A stretch of DNA of 64,000 bases from Arthrobacter rhombi (GCF_900163545.1 NZ_FUHW01000004.1:1-64000); one strand, 5' to 3'. Counted from the first letter of the stretch, positions 47,472 to 55,995 are shown. The notes: generated by a model not told the origin, from the sequence alone. A program made the numbers and translations.

Positions 47472-48197
47472 TCAGTCGGGTAATTGTCCGTTATGCAACC
47501 GGTGCTCCAGGGCTGCACGAACCTCGTCGACGAGGACCTGCATATGCCGCTCCGCCCCGGGCCCGTCGGCGTCGGCCACCGCGGCAGCCACTGCCTCGTG
47601 TTCGGCCAAGGCCTCTTCACGAGGGTGGAAGGGCATCATGCCCTGATGGGTTCGACCGGAGAGTACTTCGGCGACCACACCGTCGAGTTCGGCGAACATC
47701 GAGTTGCCGCTGGCGCGCAGCAATAAGGAATGGAAGGCGATATCCACCGCCAGGAACTTTTCCAATTCACCCGCCTCCCCCAAGGAGCGCAGCTGCTGAG
47801 CGAGGGACGTGATCTCTTCGCGGGCCTGAGCCGTGGCACGCCGGGCGGCTCCGGCGGCCGCTAGGGGTTCGACGGCAACTCGCAGCTCGGTGAGTTCCGT
47901 GAATTGTCGTTCACGCCCCGGACCTGCCAGCCGCCAACGGATCACGCGGCGGTCATAGGCGTTCCAGAAGCGCGACTCCTGGACGACCAGCCCAATCCGT
48001 CGCTTCGGGTAGACCAGGCGCAAGGACTCCAGGACCCGCATGCAGTCACGCATCACGGTGCGGGAGACACCAAAGCGGGACTGCAGGGCCTCGAGCGTCA
48101 ACCGGTCTCCCGGGGATAGCACCCCGTCAATGATTTCCCGGCCCAGGGTTTCGACAATCGGTTCCTGGAGCACTGTCGCGCCGGAGGGGATCTGCAT
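47472..48197 (-). CDS. GntR-type (FadR/FCD subfamily) regulator, probably of gluconate use
   Basis: About 241 residues. The winged helix-turn-helix is at residues 10-75 with LEALQSRFGVSRTVMRDCMRVL, and an FCD ligand-binding domain follows, with the metal-binding helix pattern including FHSLLLRASGN. It is divergent from gluconokinase and permease genes, which makes a gluconate-responsive repressor likely. ATG 48197 has AGGA eight bases upstream; ATG 48206 is also possible. Its own target site may be the palindrome at 48282-48296. Confidence 0.85.
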   Translation of the reverse strand: MQIPSGATVLQEPIVETLGREIIDGVLSPGDRLTLEALQSRFGVSRTVMRDCMRVLESLRLVYPKRRIGLVVQESRFWNAYDRRVIRWRLAGPGRERQFTELTELRVAVEPLAAAGAARRATAQAREEITSLAQQLRSLGEAGELEKFLAVDIAFHSLLLRASGNSMFAELDGVVAEVLSGRTHQGMMPFHPREEALAEHEAVAAAVADADGPGAERHMQVLVDEVRAALEHRLHNGQLPD

Positions 48198-48281
48198 ACC
48201 CAACATCCTATGGTGCCCACCAGCCTGCGCGTCGTCGAACACTATCCCCGCCCCACCATAAGGTGTTATCTTTTATGCAGT

Positions 48282-48296
48282 CGGTCCACTGGACCG
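48282..48296. promoter_or_regulatory. Candidate GntR operator, palindrome before gntK
   Basis: CGGTCC-ACT-GGACCG is a perfect 15-base palindrome between a TA-rich promoter-like region (TTATCTTTTATG, 48266-48277) and the gntK Shine-Dalgarno. A second small repeat, ATAA-N4-TTAT, lies at 48258-48269. Either could be bound by the divergently encoded regulator. Confidence 0.45.
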
Positions 48297-48325
48297 CGGC
48301 CAACGACGTCCTTCCAGGAGTAAAC

Positions 48326-48868
48326 ATGCCCCATCAGGCACCCCAGCCACCCCCCACCCACGTGGTGGTGATGGGCGTATCCGCTTCCGGCAAGACCACT
48401 CTGGCGAGCCTGTTGGCGACCCGCCTCGGCTGGCCTCTGGCCGAAGCCGATGATTTTCACCCCGCAACCAATGTCGCCAAAATGGCCTCCGGCACTCCGC
48501 TCACCGACGACGACCGCTGGCCCTGGCTGAGAACACTGCGCGACTGGATGGACAACATCCCGGGCCCGGGGACCGTGATGACCTGCTCGGCCCTGAAACG
48601 CAGCTATCGCGACCTGCTCCGCGAGGCAGACGGCGTCGTACGTTTCATTCACGTCGTGGTCGATCCCACCGTTCTGGCCGAGCGCATCAGCGTCCGGACC
48701 GGACATTTCATGCCAGGCACCCTCCTGCCCAGCCAACTCAGCACCCTCGAACCCCTCGCATCTGACGAGGACGGTTTCACCTTGCCCAACGACAGCACCG
48801 CCGAGGATCTCCTGACCCGCGCCTTGACCTCGCTGGATCTGGAACCGAAGAACTCGCCCCAGCAGTAA
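48326..48868 (+). CDS. gntK: Gluconokinase
   Basis: Phosphorylates gluconate to 6-phosphogluconate for the pentose phosphate pathway. The 180-residue P-loop kinase contains MGVSASGKTTL, EADDFHPATNVAKMASGTPL and TCSALKRSYRD, all diagnostic. ATG 48326 follows GGAG at the right distance; the longer frame upstream contains the promoter. The permease gene follows 23 bases later. Confidence 0.95.
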   Translation: MPHQAPQPPPTHVVVMGVSASGKTTLASLLATRLGWPLAEADDFHPATNVAKMASGTPLTDDDRWPWLRTLRDWMDNIPGPGTVMTCSALKRSYRDLLREADGVVRFIHVVVDPTVLAERISVRTGHFMPGTLLPSQLSTLEPLASDEDGFTLPNDSTAEDLLTRALTSLDLEPKNSPQQ

Positions 48869-48891
48869 AAACCCACCCGACCGGAGAAACC

Positions 48892-50292
48892 ATGACCCTC
48901 GAGAACTGGACCCAGACCCTGGGTGCCGGACCATTGCTCGGCATTGCCGCCGGCGCCATCGTCGTCCTGCTCCTGCTCATCATCCAACTGCGAATGCACG
49001 CCTTCGTCGCCTTGATCCTGATCAGCCTGCTGACAGCCTTCGCCACCGGGATCCCCGCCGGCAGCGTCGTCTCGGTACTCACCGACGGATTCGGCTCCAC
49101 CCTGGCCTCGGTGGCCCTTCTGGTGGGCCTGGGTGCCATGCTCGGGCGCATCGTGGAGATGTCCGGCGGCGCCAAGGTGCTCGCCGACGTTCTGATCAGA
49201 AAATTCGGCGAAAAGCACGCCCCACTGGCCCTCGGTGTGGCCTCGCTGATCTTCGGGTTCCCGATCTTCTTCGACGCCGGACTCGTGGTGATGCTCCCGG
49301 TGGTCTTCGCCGTCGGACGGCGTCTGGGTGGCGGCGTACTGCTTTACGGACTGCCCGCCGCCGGTGCCTTCTCGGTGATGCACGTCTTCGTACCACCGCA
49401 CCCGGGGCCGGTTGCCGCCGCCGAATTCTTCGACGCCAACGTCGGCTTCGTCCTGCTGATCGGCCTCGTCGTGGCGGTGCCCACCTGGTATTTGGCCAGT
49501 TACCTGTACGGCAAATGGGCCGGACGTAGGTGGGAATTGCCGATCCCGAGCCTGTTGGGCGAGGCCGATCCCGAACACGAAGCGAACCCGCCGGCCTTCG
49601 GCACCGTGATCTCCGTGCTCTTGCTGCCACTCGTGCTGATCTTCATGAATACCGGCCTGAACACGCTGGCTTCGGCGGGGGCCCTGCCCGATGGGGCCAA
49701 GGAGGCAGGCTGGTTCCAGCTGCTGCGGGCCATCGGTGAAACCCCCGTGGCCCTGCTGATCACCCTTCTGGTGGCCTCCGCCGTGCTGGGCATGCGCCGG
49801 GGTATGAGCAAGAACGCGATCGAACAGGTGATGGAGAAGGCCCTCGGCCCGGTCTGCTCGGTCATCCTCATCACCGGTGCCGGTGGTATGTTCGGTGGCG
49901 TCCTGCGCGCCTCAGGCATCGGCGACGCCCTCTCCGACGTGTTGGGTGACCTGGGCGTGCCGTTGATCCTGGCCGGTTTCCTGATTTCCGGCATCCTGCG
50001 CGTGGCCCAGGGCTCGGCGACGGTGGCCCTGACGACCGCTGCCGCGTTGCTGGCACCCGCCGTGGCCGGCGCCGGTCTGAACGACATCCAGTTGGCAACC
50101 ATGGTCGTGGCCGTGGCCGCCGGCTCGGTGATCATCTCCCATGTGAACGACTCAGGCTTCTGGCTGGTCGGTCGCTTCTTCGATATGGACGTCAAGACGA
50201 CACTGAAGACCTGGACCGTGTTGGAGACTCTGATCGGTGTGGTCGGTTTCGGTTTCGCGGCAGTGATCTTCGGCTTCGCCTCGCTGGGCTAG
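48892..50292 (+). CDS. gntP: Gluconate permease (GntP family)
   Basis: A 466-residue carrier with about 12-14 hydrophobic segments. The family-typical VLLLLIIQLRMHAFVALILISL, FGFPIFFDAGLVVMLPVVF and HVFVPPHPGP are present. It imports gluconate with protons and is in one operon with gntK, under the divergent GntR-type regulator. A strong hairpin follows the stop. Confidence 0.93.
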   Translation: MTLENWTQTLGAGPLLGIAAGAIVVLLLLIIQLRMHAFVALILISLLTAFATGIPAGSVVSVLTDGFGSTLASVALLVGLGAMLGRIVEMSGGAKVLADVLIRKFGEKHAPLALGVASLIFGFPIFFDAGLVVMLPVVFAVGRRLGGGVLLYGLPAAGAFSVMHVFVPPHPGPVAAAEFFDANVGFVLLIGLVVAVPTWYLASYLYGKWAGRRWELPIPSLLGEADPEHEANPPAFGTVISVLLLPLVLIFMNTGLNTLASAGALPDGAKEAGWFQLLRAIGETPVALLITLLVASAVLGMRRGMSKNAIEQVMEKALGPVCSVILITGAGGMFGGVLRASGIGDALSDVLGDLGVPLILAGFLISGILRVAQGSATVALTTAAALLAPAVAGAGLNDIQLATMVVAVAAGSVIISHVNDSGFWLVGRFFDMDVKTTLKTWTVLETLIGVVGFGFAAVIFGFASLG

Positions 50293-50302
50293 CCCGGCTG
50301 AC

Positions 50303-50337
50303 CCACCAGCATCCCGGCCCCGCCGGGATGCTGGTGG
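50303..50337. terminator. Hairpin between convergent gluconate operon and LysR-domain gene
   Basis: A 16-base perfect stem, CCACCAGCATCCCGGC with GCCGGGATGCTGGTGG, with a 3-base loop, lies 10 bases past the gntP stop and close to the stop of the opposing gene. No U-run follows on the plus strand (only CCGTTCTT). Confidence 0.7.
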
Positions 50338-50343
50338 CCGTTC

Positions 50344-51102
50344 TTAGCGACGCCCCCGCGCCGGACCGCCTCGTCGCTTACCGCCACCGGGTTTTCCTCC
50401 GGAGCTTCCGCCCTTCTTCCCACCTCCGGATCGCGAAGCGCCCGCAGCGGACTGGCCGCCGCGCTGGCGACGTCGCTGGGCCTGTTCGGCTGCTGAACGC
50501 TCACGCTCCTGCACCGAGGGCTGGCGGGAGGAATTGGCACGCCGGCCACGCACGATCCCGATGAACTCTTCCACTCGCGGATCTTCCGGCTCGTCGCCCA
50601 GCGGCTTCAACCAGGCAATGCCGATCCGGGTGGATGGCGTGCCCGTGACGATCTTCTGCACGACGTCCTTGCGCCGGTACAGGCGCCCAACGGACTGGGG
50701 AACGATCAGCAAACCGGTCCCCGCCCCGACCACCTCAAGGGCCATCGCCGCGCCGCCGACCTGCGGCGGATAATCTGCCATATCCAACCAGGTCTCGTCG
50801 ACCAGTTCATCCAAGGGCACTTCGTCGTCGTACAACTCCAGAGCATGTTCACGCGGTGCGCACACTACGGGTAGTTCTTCGTAGAGCGGGATGACATGCG
50901 TTCGCTCGTCCGCGGGGTTTTTGCCATCGGGGAAGCGCATAAACACCAGATCTGCGACACCGCTGGCGAGCAGCTCCCGCGGATCGTCTCCGGCATCATC
51001 CATCGTCGCCTGGATTGGAATCCCTGGTTGGCGCTCCCGCCAACGGTCCAACCACTTATCCGGGGTCACGCCCGGCACGAACGCAATTCTCAGCTCAGCC
51101 AC
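50344..51102 (-). CDS. Stand-alone LysR-type effector-binding domain with basic RG-rich tail
   Basis: A 252-residue protein. Residues 1-200 form the periplasmic-binding-like fold of LysR regulators (LRIAFVPGVTPDKW, VADLVFMRFPDG, GAGTGLLIVPQSVGRLY), but the winged helix-turn-helix is missing. The last 50 residues are a Lys/Arg/Gly/Ser-rich tail (GGGKKGGSSGGKPGGGK and similar), probably disordered and able to bind nucleic acid or acidic partners. It is divergent from a DUF5997 gene over only 45 bases, a pairing that recurs in actinobacteria. No function is known. Confidence 0.8.
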   Translation of the reverse strand: MAELRIAFVPGVTPDKWLDRWRERQPGIPIQATMDDAGDDPRELLASGVADLVFMRFPDGKNPADERTHVIPLYEELPVVCAPREHALELYDDEVPLDELVDETWLDMADYPPQVGGAAMALEVVGAGTGLLIVPQSVGRLYRRKDVVQKIVTGTPSTRIGIAWLKPLGDEPEDPRVEEFIGIVRGRRANSSRQPSVQERERSAAEQAQRRRQRGGQSAAGASRSGGGKKGGSSGGKPGGGKRRGGPARGRR

Positions 51103-51147
51103 AACCGCAAGCCTACCGGCACCCCGTGCGCCCGGTAGGCTGGGAAC

Positions 51148-51549
51148 ATGAGTCAGAAATCCTCGCAGAGCATGAAACCGGCCACTGCCGCCAAGAAGCT
51201 TGGTGTGTATCTTCCCGCCACGCCTGCAGAGTTCCAGGAGGGCCCCCTCACCCGGGACGCCCTGAATGAATTGATGAACGAGCCTCCCGAGTGGCTAGTC
51301 GACCTCCGCCAAAACGGGCCGCACCCACGCCCGGTGGTCGCCCAGAAACTCAACGTCAGCATCTCAGGGCTCACGCGGGGCGGCGTCGAAGAAGCGCTGA
51401 CCACCGCACAGATCAACGAATTGCTGGCCGACCGGCCCGAATGGCTGCAGAGCGAGCGCGCCAATATGGCCGACGTCCGCGCCGAAGAGACCCGCGTCAA
51501 GGAAGCCGATGCCCGCAAGGCAGCAGCACGCAAAGCCCAGGAAAGCTGA
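51148..51549 (+). CDS. DUF5997 protein with 50-residue internal duplication
   Basis: A 133-residue soluble protein. Residues 12-55 and 62-105 align without gaps at an exact 50-residue offset; shared are A-KL-V at the start, LT...NEL in the middle and PEWL...R at the end, about 17 of 44 identical. The A(K/Q)KL(G/N)V piece looks like the first part of a helix-turn-helix. A lysine/alanine-rich helix forms the C-terminus. It is divergent from the orphan LysR effector domain and may supply the DNA-binding part of a split regulator; this is inference. Confidence 0.75.
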   Translation: MSQKSSQSMKPATAAKKLGVYLPATPAEFQEGPLTRDALNELMNEPPEWLVDLRQNGPHPRPVVAQKLNVSISGLTRGGVEEALTTAQINELLADRPEWLQSERANMADVRAEETRVKEADARKAAARKAQES

Positions 51550-51587
51550 GCGGAAACACCCGCGTCTTCGAACCGCAAGGACGAACA

Positions 51588-51628
51588 GCAAACGGCGCCC
51601 CTCCCCACCGGGGACGGGCGCCGTTTGC
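51588..51628. terminator. Bidirectional terminator after the DUF5997 gene
   Basis: GCAAACGGCGCCC (51588-51600) pairs with GGGCGCCGTTTGC (51616-51628) over 13 bases; inside the loop CCCC and GGGG form a smaller stem. A- and T-rich ends on both sides suit two convergent genes. Confidence 0.8.
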
Positions 51629-51646
51629 CGGCTAGCCAGCTAGCGA

Positions 51647-52078
51647 CTAGTTGGCGGTCTTCACGATGTAGACATCGCACGGGGCGTTCAGGGCGACGCT
51701 GGAGGCGACGCTTCCGAGAACCCGACCCAGACCCTTCATACCGACATTGCCGACGACGATCAGCTGGGCGCCGAGACGACTTGCCTCTTCGACGAGGGCA
51801 TCCTGCGGCTTGCCCTTGACGGCGGAGGCCTTGATCGTTGCACCCGGAACCAGCTCACGCAGTTTGGTGGCTGACTTCTCAGCCAGCTTCTGCGCCTGTT
51901 CCGCGTCGTCGAGGATCCACGTATCGCTGCCGATCTGGACAACTTCGGTGTTGTCCTTGGTGTGGGCGGTGATCACCACGAGGTTGGCGCCCAGGCCGGC
52001 CGCCACCGTCGCAGCGCGCGTCGCCGCCTTATTCGCGGTCTCGCTGCCGTCGACACCGACGATAACTGTTCCTGACAT
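51647..52078 (-). CDS. Universal stress protein (UspA family)
   Basis: A 143-residue single Usp domain. The N-terminal VIVGVDGSETANKA and the C-terminal ATP-binding pattern GNVGMKG with LGSVASSV fit the ATP-binding subgroup. AGGGAGGA precedes ATG 52078. The family helps survival under stress, including hypoxia in actinobacteria. It is 59 bases from the next gene upstream and could be transcribed alone. Confidence 0.9.
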   Translation of the reverse strand: MSGTVIVGVDGSETANKAATRAATVAAGLGANLVVITAHTKDNTEVVQIGSDTWILDDAEQAQKLAEKSATKLRELVPGATIKASAVKGKPQDALVEEASRLGAQLIVVGNVGMKGLGRVLGSVASSVALNAPCDVYIVKTAN

Positions 52079-52137
52079 GTGTTTCCTCCCTGTCTGGTGT
52101 GGCACCCTCGGTGCCACACCGCTTGGTCTTGCTTGGT

Positions 52138-52836
52138 CTACTTGGTCTTCTCCCGCAGGAAACCGACGGCCCGTTCCCAAGCCAATCGTGCCGCTTCCGG
52201 ACGATAGTTCCCCTGGGGGTTCCCATCATTATGGAACGCATGCGGCGCTTCATAGTAGTGGAATGTGACGTCGGCCTCAGATTCATCCCGGAGTTGCTGC
52301 TCCTGCGCCCTCGCCTGATCCACCGGGAAGAGCTCATCTTCGGTCGCGTAATGCCCCTGAATGGCTGCCTTCACACCGGTAAACGACTCGGGGACCGCCT
52401 GGCCCACGCCATAGAAGGGAACTGCTGCGGCCATCCGCTCCCCTTGCTGTGCCGCAAGGGCCAGTACGAATCCGCCACCCATGCAGAAACCGATGGCCGA
52501 CACTTTATGGCTGGTGACCTCACCAAGGCCGTGCAGGTAGTCGACGGCGCCCCCCAGCAACCGGGCTCCTTCTCCTTCGGACAGCCGCTGCATCATTTCT
52601 CCGGCTTCGTCGCCGTCATGGGTGATCCAGCCGCCGTATAGATCCGGGGCGAGGGCGACGAAGCCTTCAGCCGCCAGCCGGTCGGCAACGTCTCGAATAT
52701 GGTCGGTCAGCCCCCACCATTCCTGGATGACGATGACACCAAGACCGCTCCCCGACGCGGGACGGGCCAGATAGCCGTAGGCATCCTGCCCCTGGGAGGG
52801 GAAAGTGACGTTCTGGTGAGCTGACTGTTCTGCCAA
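52138..52836 (-). CDS. Dienelactone hydrolase family protein
   Basis: A 232-residue alpha/beta hydrolase. The cysteine nucleophile is in IGFCMGGGF, the catalytic aspartate region in ATEDELFPVDQ and the histidine in HAFHNDG. VIVIQEWWGLTDHIRDVADR is family-typical. It may cleave dienelactone from aromatic breakdown or act on other esters; no aromatic pathway genes are nearby. Start ATG 52836. Confidence 0.9.
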   Translation of the reverse strand: MAEQSAHQNVTFPSQGQDAYGYLARPASGSGLGVIVIQEWWGLTDHIRDVADRLAAEGFVALAPDLYGGWITHDGDEAGEMMQRLSEGEGARLLGGAVDYLHGLGEVTSHKVSAIGFCMGGGFVLALAAQQGERMAAAVPFYGVGQAVPESFTGVKAAIQGHYATEDELFPVDQARAQEQQLRDESEADVTFHYYEAPHAFHNDGNPQGNYRPEAARLAWERAVGFLREKTK

Positions 52837-52950
52837 GGATGCACTCCTGCTCGTCGACGATCGGGTTCGCTTTCCCAGTCTATGCAGATCAAGCCCCCGG
52901 GTCTCCTCCCGGAGGACTCAATCGTCAGGTGAGCGGTGGTCCACCACATA

Positions 52951-52991
52951 AAAATGTCCCCCCTCCCGAATTCCGGGAGGGGGGACATTTT
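52951..52991 (-). terminator. Terminator of tRNA-Leu
   Basis: An 18-base perfect stem, AAAATGTCCCCCCTCCCG with its complement, closes on a 5-base loop (AATTC). On the minus strand it is followed by five T, ten bases after the tRNA 3' end. It could also stop rightward transcription. Confidence 0.88.
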
Positions 52992-53000
52992 CTCAACTTG

Positions 53001-53084
53001 TGCGCGAGGGGGGACTTGAACCCCCACGCCCTTGCGGGCACTGGCACCTGAAGCCAGCGCGTCTGCCTATTCCGCCACTCGCGC
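53001..53084 (-). tRNA. tRNA-Leu (anticodon CAG)
   Basis: Reading leftwards, acceptor stem GCGCGAG pairs with CTCGCGC with discriminator A at 53001. The anticodon arm is CTGGC-TTCAGGT-GCCAG with anticodon CAG, read CUG. A class II variable arm (TGCCCGCAAGGGCG) and a GGGGG-TTCAAGT-CCCCC T-arm complete the 84-base gene. CCA is not encoded. The location just before fhaA matches leuT in Mycobacterium. Confidence 0.95.
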
Positions 53085-53122
53085 AAGTTGCCGTTTCGAG
53101 TTTCCCCTGAACAGCGAGAACA

Positions 53123-53128
53123 ATCATA
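53123..53128 (-). promoter_or_regulatory. Candidate -10 of the tRNA-Leu promoter
   Basis: TATGAT on the minus strand, about 39 bases before the mature tRNA 5' end. No clear -35 stands 17 bases upstream. The remainder of 53085-53361 holds the fhaA promoter region, with a TAGTAT -10 candidate near 53252 and GAGAGGAG before the fhaA ATG. Confidence 0.35.
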
Positions 53129-53361
53129 ACCATGCCCCCGGGGCAACACCTAATCGACCCTACGGTGTGATGAGTGGCACTCTGGGGAACTAAATACCCC
53201 GAAATTCTCGTTCCGTTATCGAAGAGAAGCCCCCACCGTCGGACGTTTCCGTGGCAGGACAAGTAGTATCGGAATGGCACAGGCCTCACGGCCGGCTGTT
53301 TCGTCACGCTCCGTGACCGGAGCGGCGTACAGGACAACCGACTTCGAGAGGAGCAGCGCCC

Positions 53362-54102
53362 ATGGGTTTGGTAGACAATGTTGAGCGCGGTCTCGAAAAG
53401 CTGGTGACCAGCGTCTTCCGAGGCTCAGGCTCCGCCGAAGTCCAGCCGGTCGAGATTGCCAGTCAACTACGCAACGAGATGGACAACCGGACACTGACCT
53501 TGTCGCAGGGCCGCACCTTGGCCCCCAACTCCTTTAAGGTCCGTCTGGGAGCCGCCGACTTCGAACGAGCCAAGCAATGGGGAGCAACCCTGGCCGAGGA
53601 GCTCTGCGATATCGCTGTCAAGCACGCACGCTCGCAGCAATACACCCTCCAGGGACCGGTCACGGTTTCCTTTAACCGCGACGGCGACACCAAGGCCGGC
53701 AGCTTCTCCATTGACGCCACGATGGACAAATCGTCCACCCCCGCAGCTGCCTCCACCCCTCCGCCGGCGCCGACGGCTCCACCGCGTCCACCACCGGGTC
53801 AGCAGGCCGTCCTGGACATCAATGGCCAACGGTATGGACTAAACGCCGATTCCGTCGTGTTGGGCCGCTCCGCCGAAGCCGATATCCCCGTCGAAGACCC
53901 CGGAGTCTCGCGCCGTCATATCGAAGTCGTCCGTGAGGGGTCCCGGGCTTGGGCCGTGGATTTGGGATCCACCAATGGCAGCTACGTCAATGGCCAACGC
54001 GTGGTCGACCGCGAGGAGCTTTTCGACGGCTCCATCATTGCCATGGGCCGCACCCGCATCACGTACCGGCTGGTTCCCCGATCGAGCGGAGACAGCGCAT
54101 GA
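53362..54102 (+). CDS. fhaA: FHA-domain protein FhaA (DUF3662)
   Basis: A 246-residue adaptor. The N-terminal DUF3662 domain (about 1-115) begins with VDNVERGLEKLVTSVF; a proline/alanine linker (about 130-150) is followed by an FHA domain with SRRHIEVV and STNGSYVNG, the phosphothreonine-binding residues. In Mycobacterium FhaA binds the pseudokinase MviN/MurJ and PknB-phosphorylated partners to control peptidoglycan synthesis. GAGAGGAG lies before the ATG. It opens a seven-gene operon in which nearly all genes overlap by four bases. Confidence 0.94.
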   Translation: MGLVDNVERGLEKLVTSVFRGSGSAEVQPVEIASQLRNEMDNRTLTLSQGRTLAPNSFKVRLGAADFERAKQWGATLAEELCDIAVKHARSQQYTLQGPVTVSFNRDGDTKAGSFSIDATMDKSSTPAAASTPPPAPTAPPRPPPGQQAVLDINGQRYGLNADSVVLGRSAEADIPVEDPGVSRRHIEVVREGSRAWAVDLGSTNGSYVNGQRVVDREELFDGSIIAMGRTRITYRLVPRSSGDSA

Positions 54103-54581
54103 GCGACCTCTTCCTGACCGCCCTGCGCCTTGGATTCCTGATCCTGTTGTGGATCCTGATCCTGAGCATCATCGCGGCACTGCGCCGGGACCTATCGATC
54201 GGCAAACGAGCGAAGACCGGTGAACCCACGGCGCGGGAGGTCCGCAAGAACCCCGAGTTGGCGCCCGAACCGGCCCCGCCCACCAAGAAAGCGGCACGCA
54301 CTCTGGCCATTTTGGAAGGGCCCCTCACCGGGACCAGCCTGGATCTGGCTGCCAGCCCCATCCTGCTGGGCCGCGCCCAGGAGGCCACACTTGTCCTCGA
54401 AGACGATTACGCCTCCGGGCGACATGCCCGCCTCTTCCCGCAGGGCAGCCGCTGGTTCATTGAGGATCTCGGCTCGACGAACGGGACCTATCTGGGGGAG
54501 CACCAATTGACGCGCGCCCAGCCGGTGGACATCGGTCAGCCCATTCGGATCGGCAAAACCGTCATGGAGTTGAGGCCGTAG
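54099..54581 (+). CDS. fhaB: FHA-domain protein FhaB/FipA
   Basis: A 160-residue protein with an N-terminal transmembrane helix (about 6-28) and a cytoplasmic FHA domain (about 75-158) with SGRHARLF and STNGTYLG. ATG 54099 overlaps fhaA (ATGA). The homologue in Mycobacterium (FipA) links PknA phosphorylation to FtsZ and FtsQ at cell division. The pstP gene follows after one base. Confidence 0.93.
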   Translation: MSDLFLTALRLGFLILLWILILSIIAALRRDLSIGKRAKTGEPTAREVRKNPELAPEPAPPTKKAARTLAILEGPLTGTSLDLAASPILLGRAQEATLVLEDDYASGRHARLFPQGSRWFIEDLGSTNGTYLGEHQLTRAQPVDIGQPIRIGKTVMELRP

Positions 54582-54582
54582 T

Positions 54583-55995
54583 ATGGCGCTCACGTTGCGG
54601 TTCGCAGCGCGGTCGGATGTGGGGTTGGTCCGCGCCAAGAACGACGACTCCGGTTATGCCGGTCGCTATCTGGCGGTCGTGGCCGACGGCATGGGCGGAC
54701 ACGTCGGTGGCGATGTTGCCTCGGCATCCACCGTATTGGACCTAGTACATCTTGATCAGGACACGACCGTTGACGTGGAAACGGTGCTTCCTGACGAAAT
54801 CCAGACAGCCAATTCCATCCTTAACGACTTGGTCAGCGCGAACCCGAAACTCTCGGGAATGGGCACCACCGTGACGGCGCTGCTGCTGACCGGAGACCGC
54901 TTCCAGTACGCCCATATTGGCGATTCCCGCGCTTACCGGCTCAAGGACGGTGTCTTCGAACAGGTCAGCAAGGACCACACCTTCGTCCAGCGACTCGTGG
55001 ACGAGGGCCGCCTGCGGCCCGAGGAAGCCGAACACCACCCGCATAAGAACGTGTTGATGCGGGTCCTGGGTGACTCCGACGCAAGTCCCGAACTCGATAT
55101 CGACCAGTTCCCCATCACACCGGGGGAACGCTGGCTCCTCTGCTCCGACGGCCTCAATGCCGTCGTCCCCGACCAAATCACCGAACGCATCATGCGCAAG
55201 GCGGGCTCCCTGCAACAGACCGTCGACGATCTGGTCGAGGTCACCCTCAAACATGGCTCCCCCGATAACGTCACCATCGTGATGGTCGAAGTGGCCGAAG
55301 ATGTCGAGTACGAAGAACCCGTACTTGCCCCCGCCCGCGAACCCGCTCCGGATACCGGCCAACTACAGGTGGCCCAGCAAGGCGATCTGGAGGCTAGCGC
55401 TGCCGTCATCCGCCACGAAATGTCCATTCGACCCCATGTTCTGGTCGGGGCGGCCGATCTGGCCACCCAGACGGGCCAGATTCCGATGGTCACGCAACGG
55501 TCCGCAGAAAAGCGAGCCGCCGCGATCCTGACCCACAAGGCTTCCGAGCCCGATGAGGCGCCGGACGAGCGCGAATTTGATCCCATGCGCCGTCCACTGA
55601 ACCGCGGTTGGCTCATCCCGACCTTCCTCACCCTGATGGGGCTGATCTTGGCCTCCGTCTTGTGGTTCGGTTTCGCGTGGACCCAAACCCAGTACTACGT
55701 GGCAGATTACGACGGCAAGGTGGCCATCTACAACGGCGTCTCCCAAGATCTCGGACCGATCAAGCTCTCCCACGTCGACACCGTCACGCATATTCCCACG
55801 GAAGCCTTGCCCGCCTACACACAGCAGCGCTTGCGCAACTCGTTGGCTGCCCGCGACCTCGCTCATGCCCAGGACATTGTCTCCGAACTGCTCATCAGCG
55901 CGAAACAGGCTTGTCCGGTCATCGTCCCAGCCGATCCGCAGTCCGCCGACTCCCCGCCGGGCCTACCCAACTACTGTCAGGAGGTGACACCGTGA
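54583..55995 (+). CDS. pstP: Ser/Thr protein phosphatase PstP (PP2C family)
   Basis: A 470-residue phosphatase that reverses PknA/PknB phosphorylation. The metal-binding motifs are VADGMGGHVGGD (33-44), HIGDSRAYRL and SDGLNAVV and a late PDNVTIVMVE. A juxtamembrane linker rich in charged residues (about 240-335) precedes a single transmembrane helix (about 341-362) and an extracytoplasmic domain of about 100 residues with two cysteines near the end. Its stop overlaps the rodA start. Confidence 0.95.
   Translation: MALTLRFAARSDVGLVRAKNDDSGYAGRYLAVVADGMGGHVGGDVASASTVLDLVHLDQDTTVDVETVLPDEIQTANSILNDLVSANPKLSGMGTTVTALLLTGDRFQYAHIGDSRAYRLKDGVFEQVSKDHTFVQRLVDEGRLRPEEAEHHPHKNVLMRVLGDSDASPELDIDQFPITPGERWLLCSDGLNAVVPDQITERIMRKAGSLQQTVDDLVEVTLKHGSPDNVTIVMVEVAEDVEYEEPVLAPAREPAPDTGQLQVAQQGDLEASAAVIRHEMSIRPHVLVGAADLATQTGQIPMVTQRSAEKRAAAILTHKASEPDEAPDEREFDPMRRPLNRGWLIPTFLTLMGLILASVLWFGFAWTQTQYYVADYDGKVAIYNGVSQDLGPIKLSHVDTVTHIPTEALPAYTQQRLRNSLAARDLAHAQDIVSELLISAKQACPVIVPADPQSADSPPGLPNYCQEVTP

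Noticed and set aside
52951..53084. tRNA-Leu next to a 41-base palindrome, considered as an integration site of a mobile element.
   Set aside because: The palindrome is a normal terminator with U-run. No integrase, no second copy of the tRNA 3' end, and the location of this tRNA is syntenic with other actinobacteria.
53274..53400. Short ATG frame starting before fhaA and running into it in another frame.
   Set aside because: No Shine-Dalgarno before it, no motif, and it ends soon inside fhaA.
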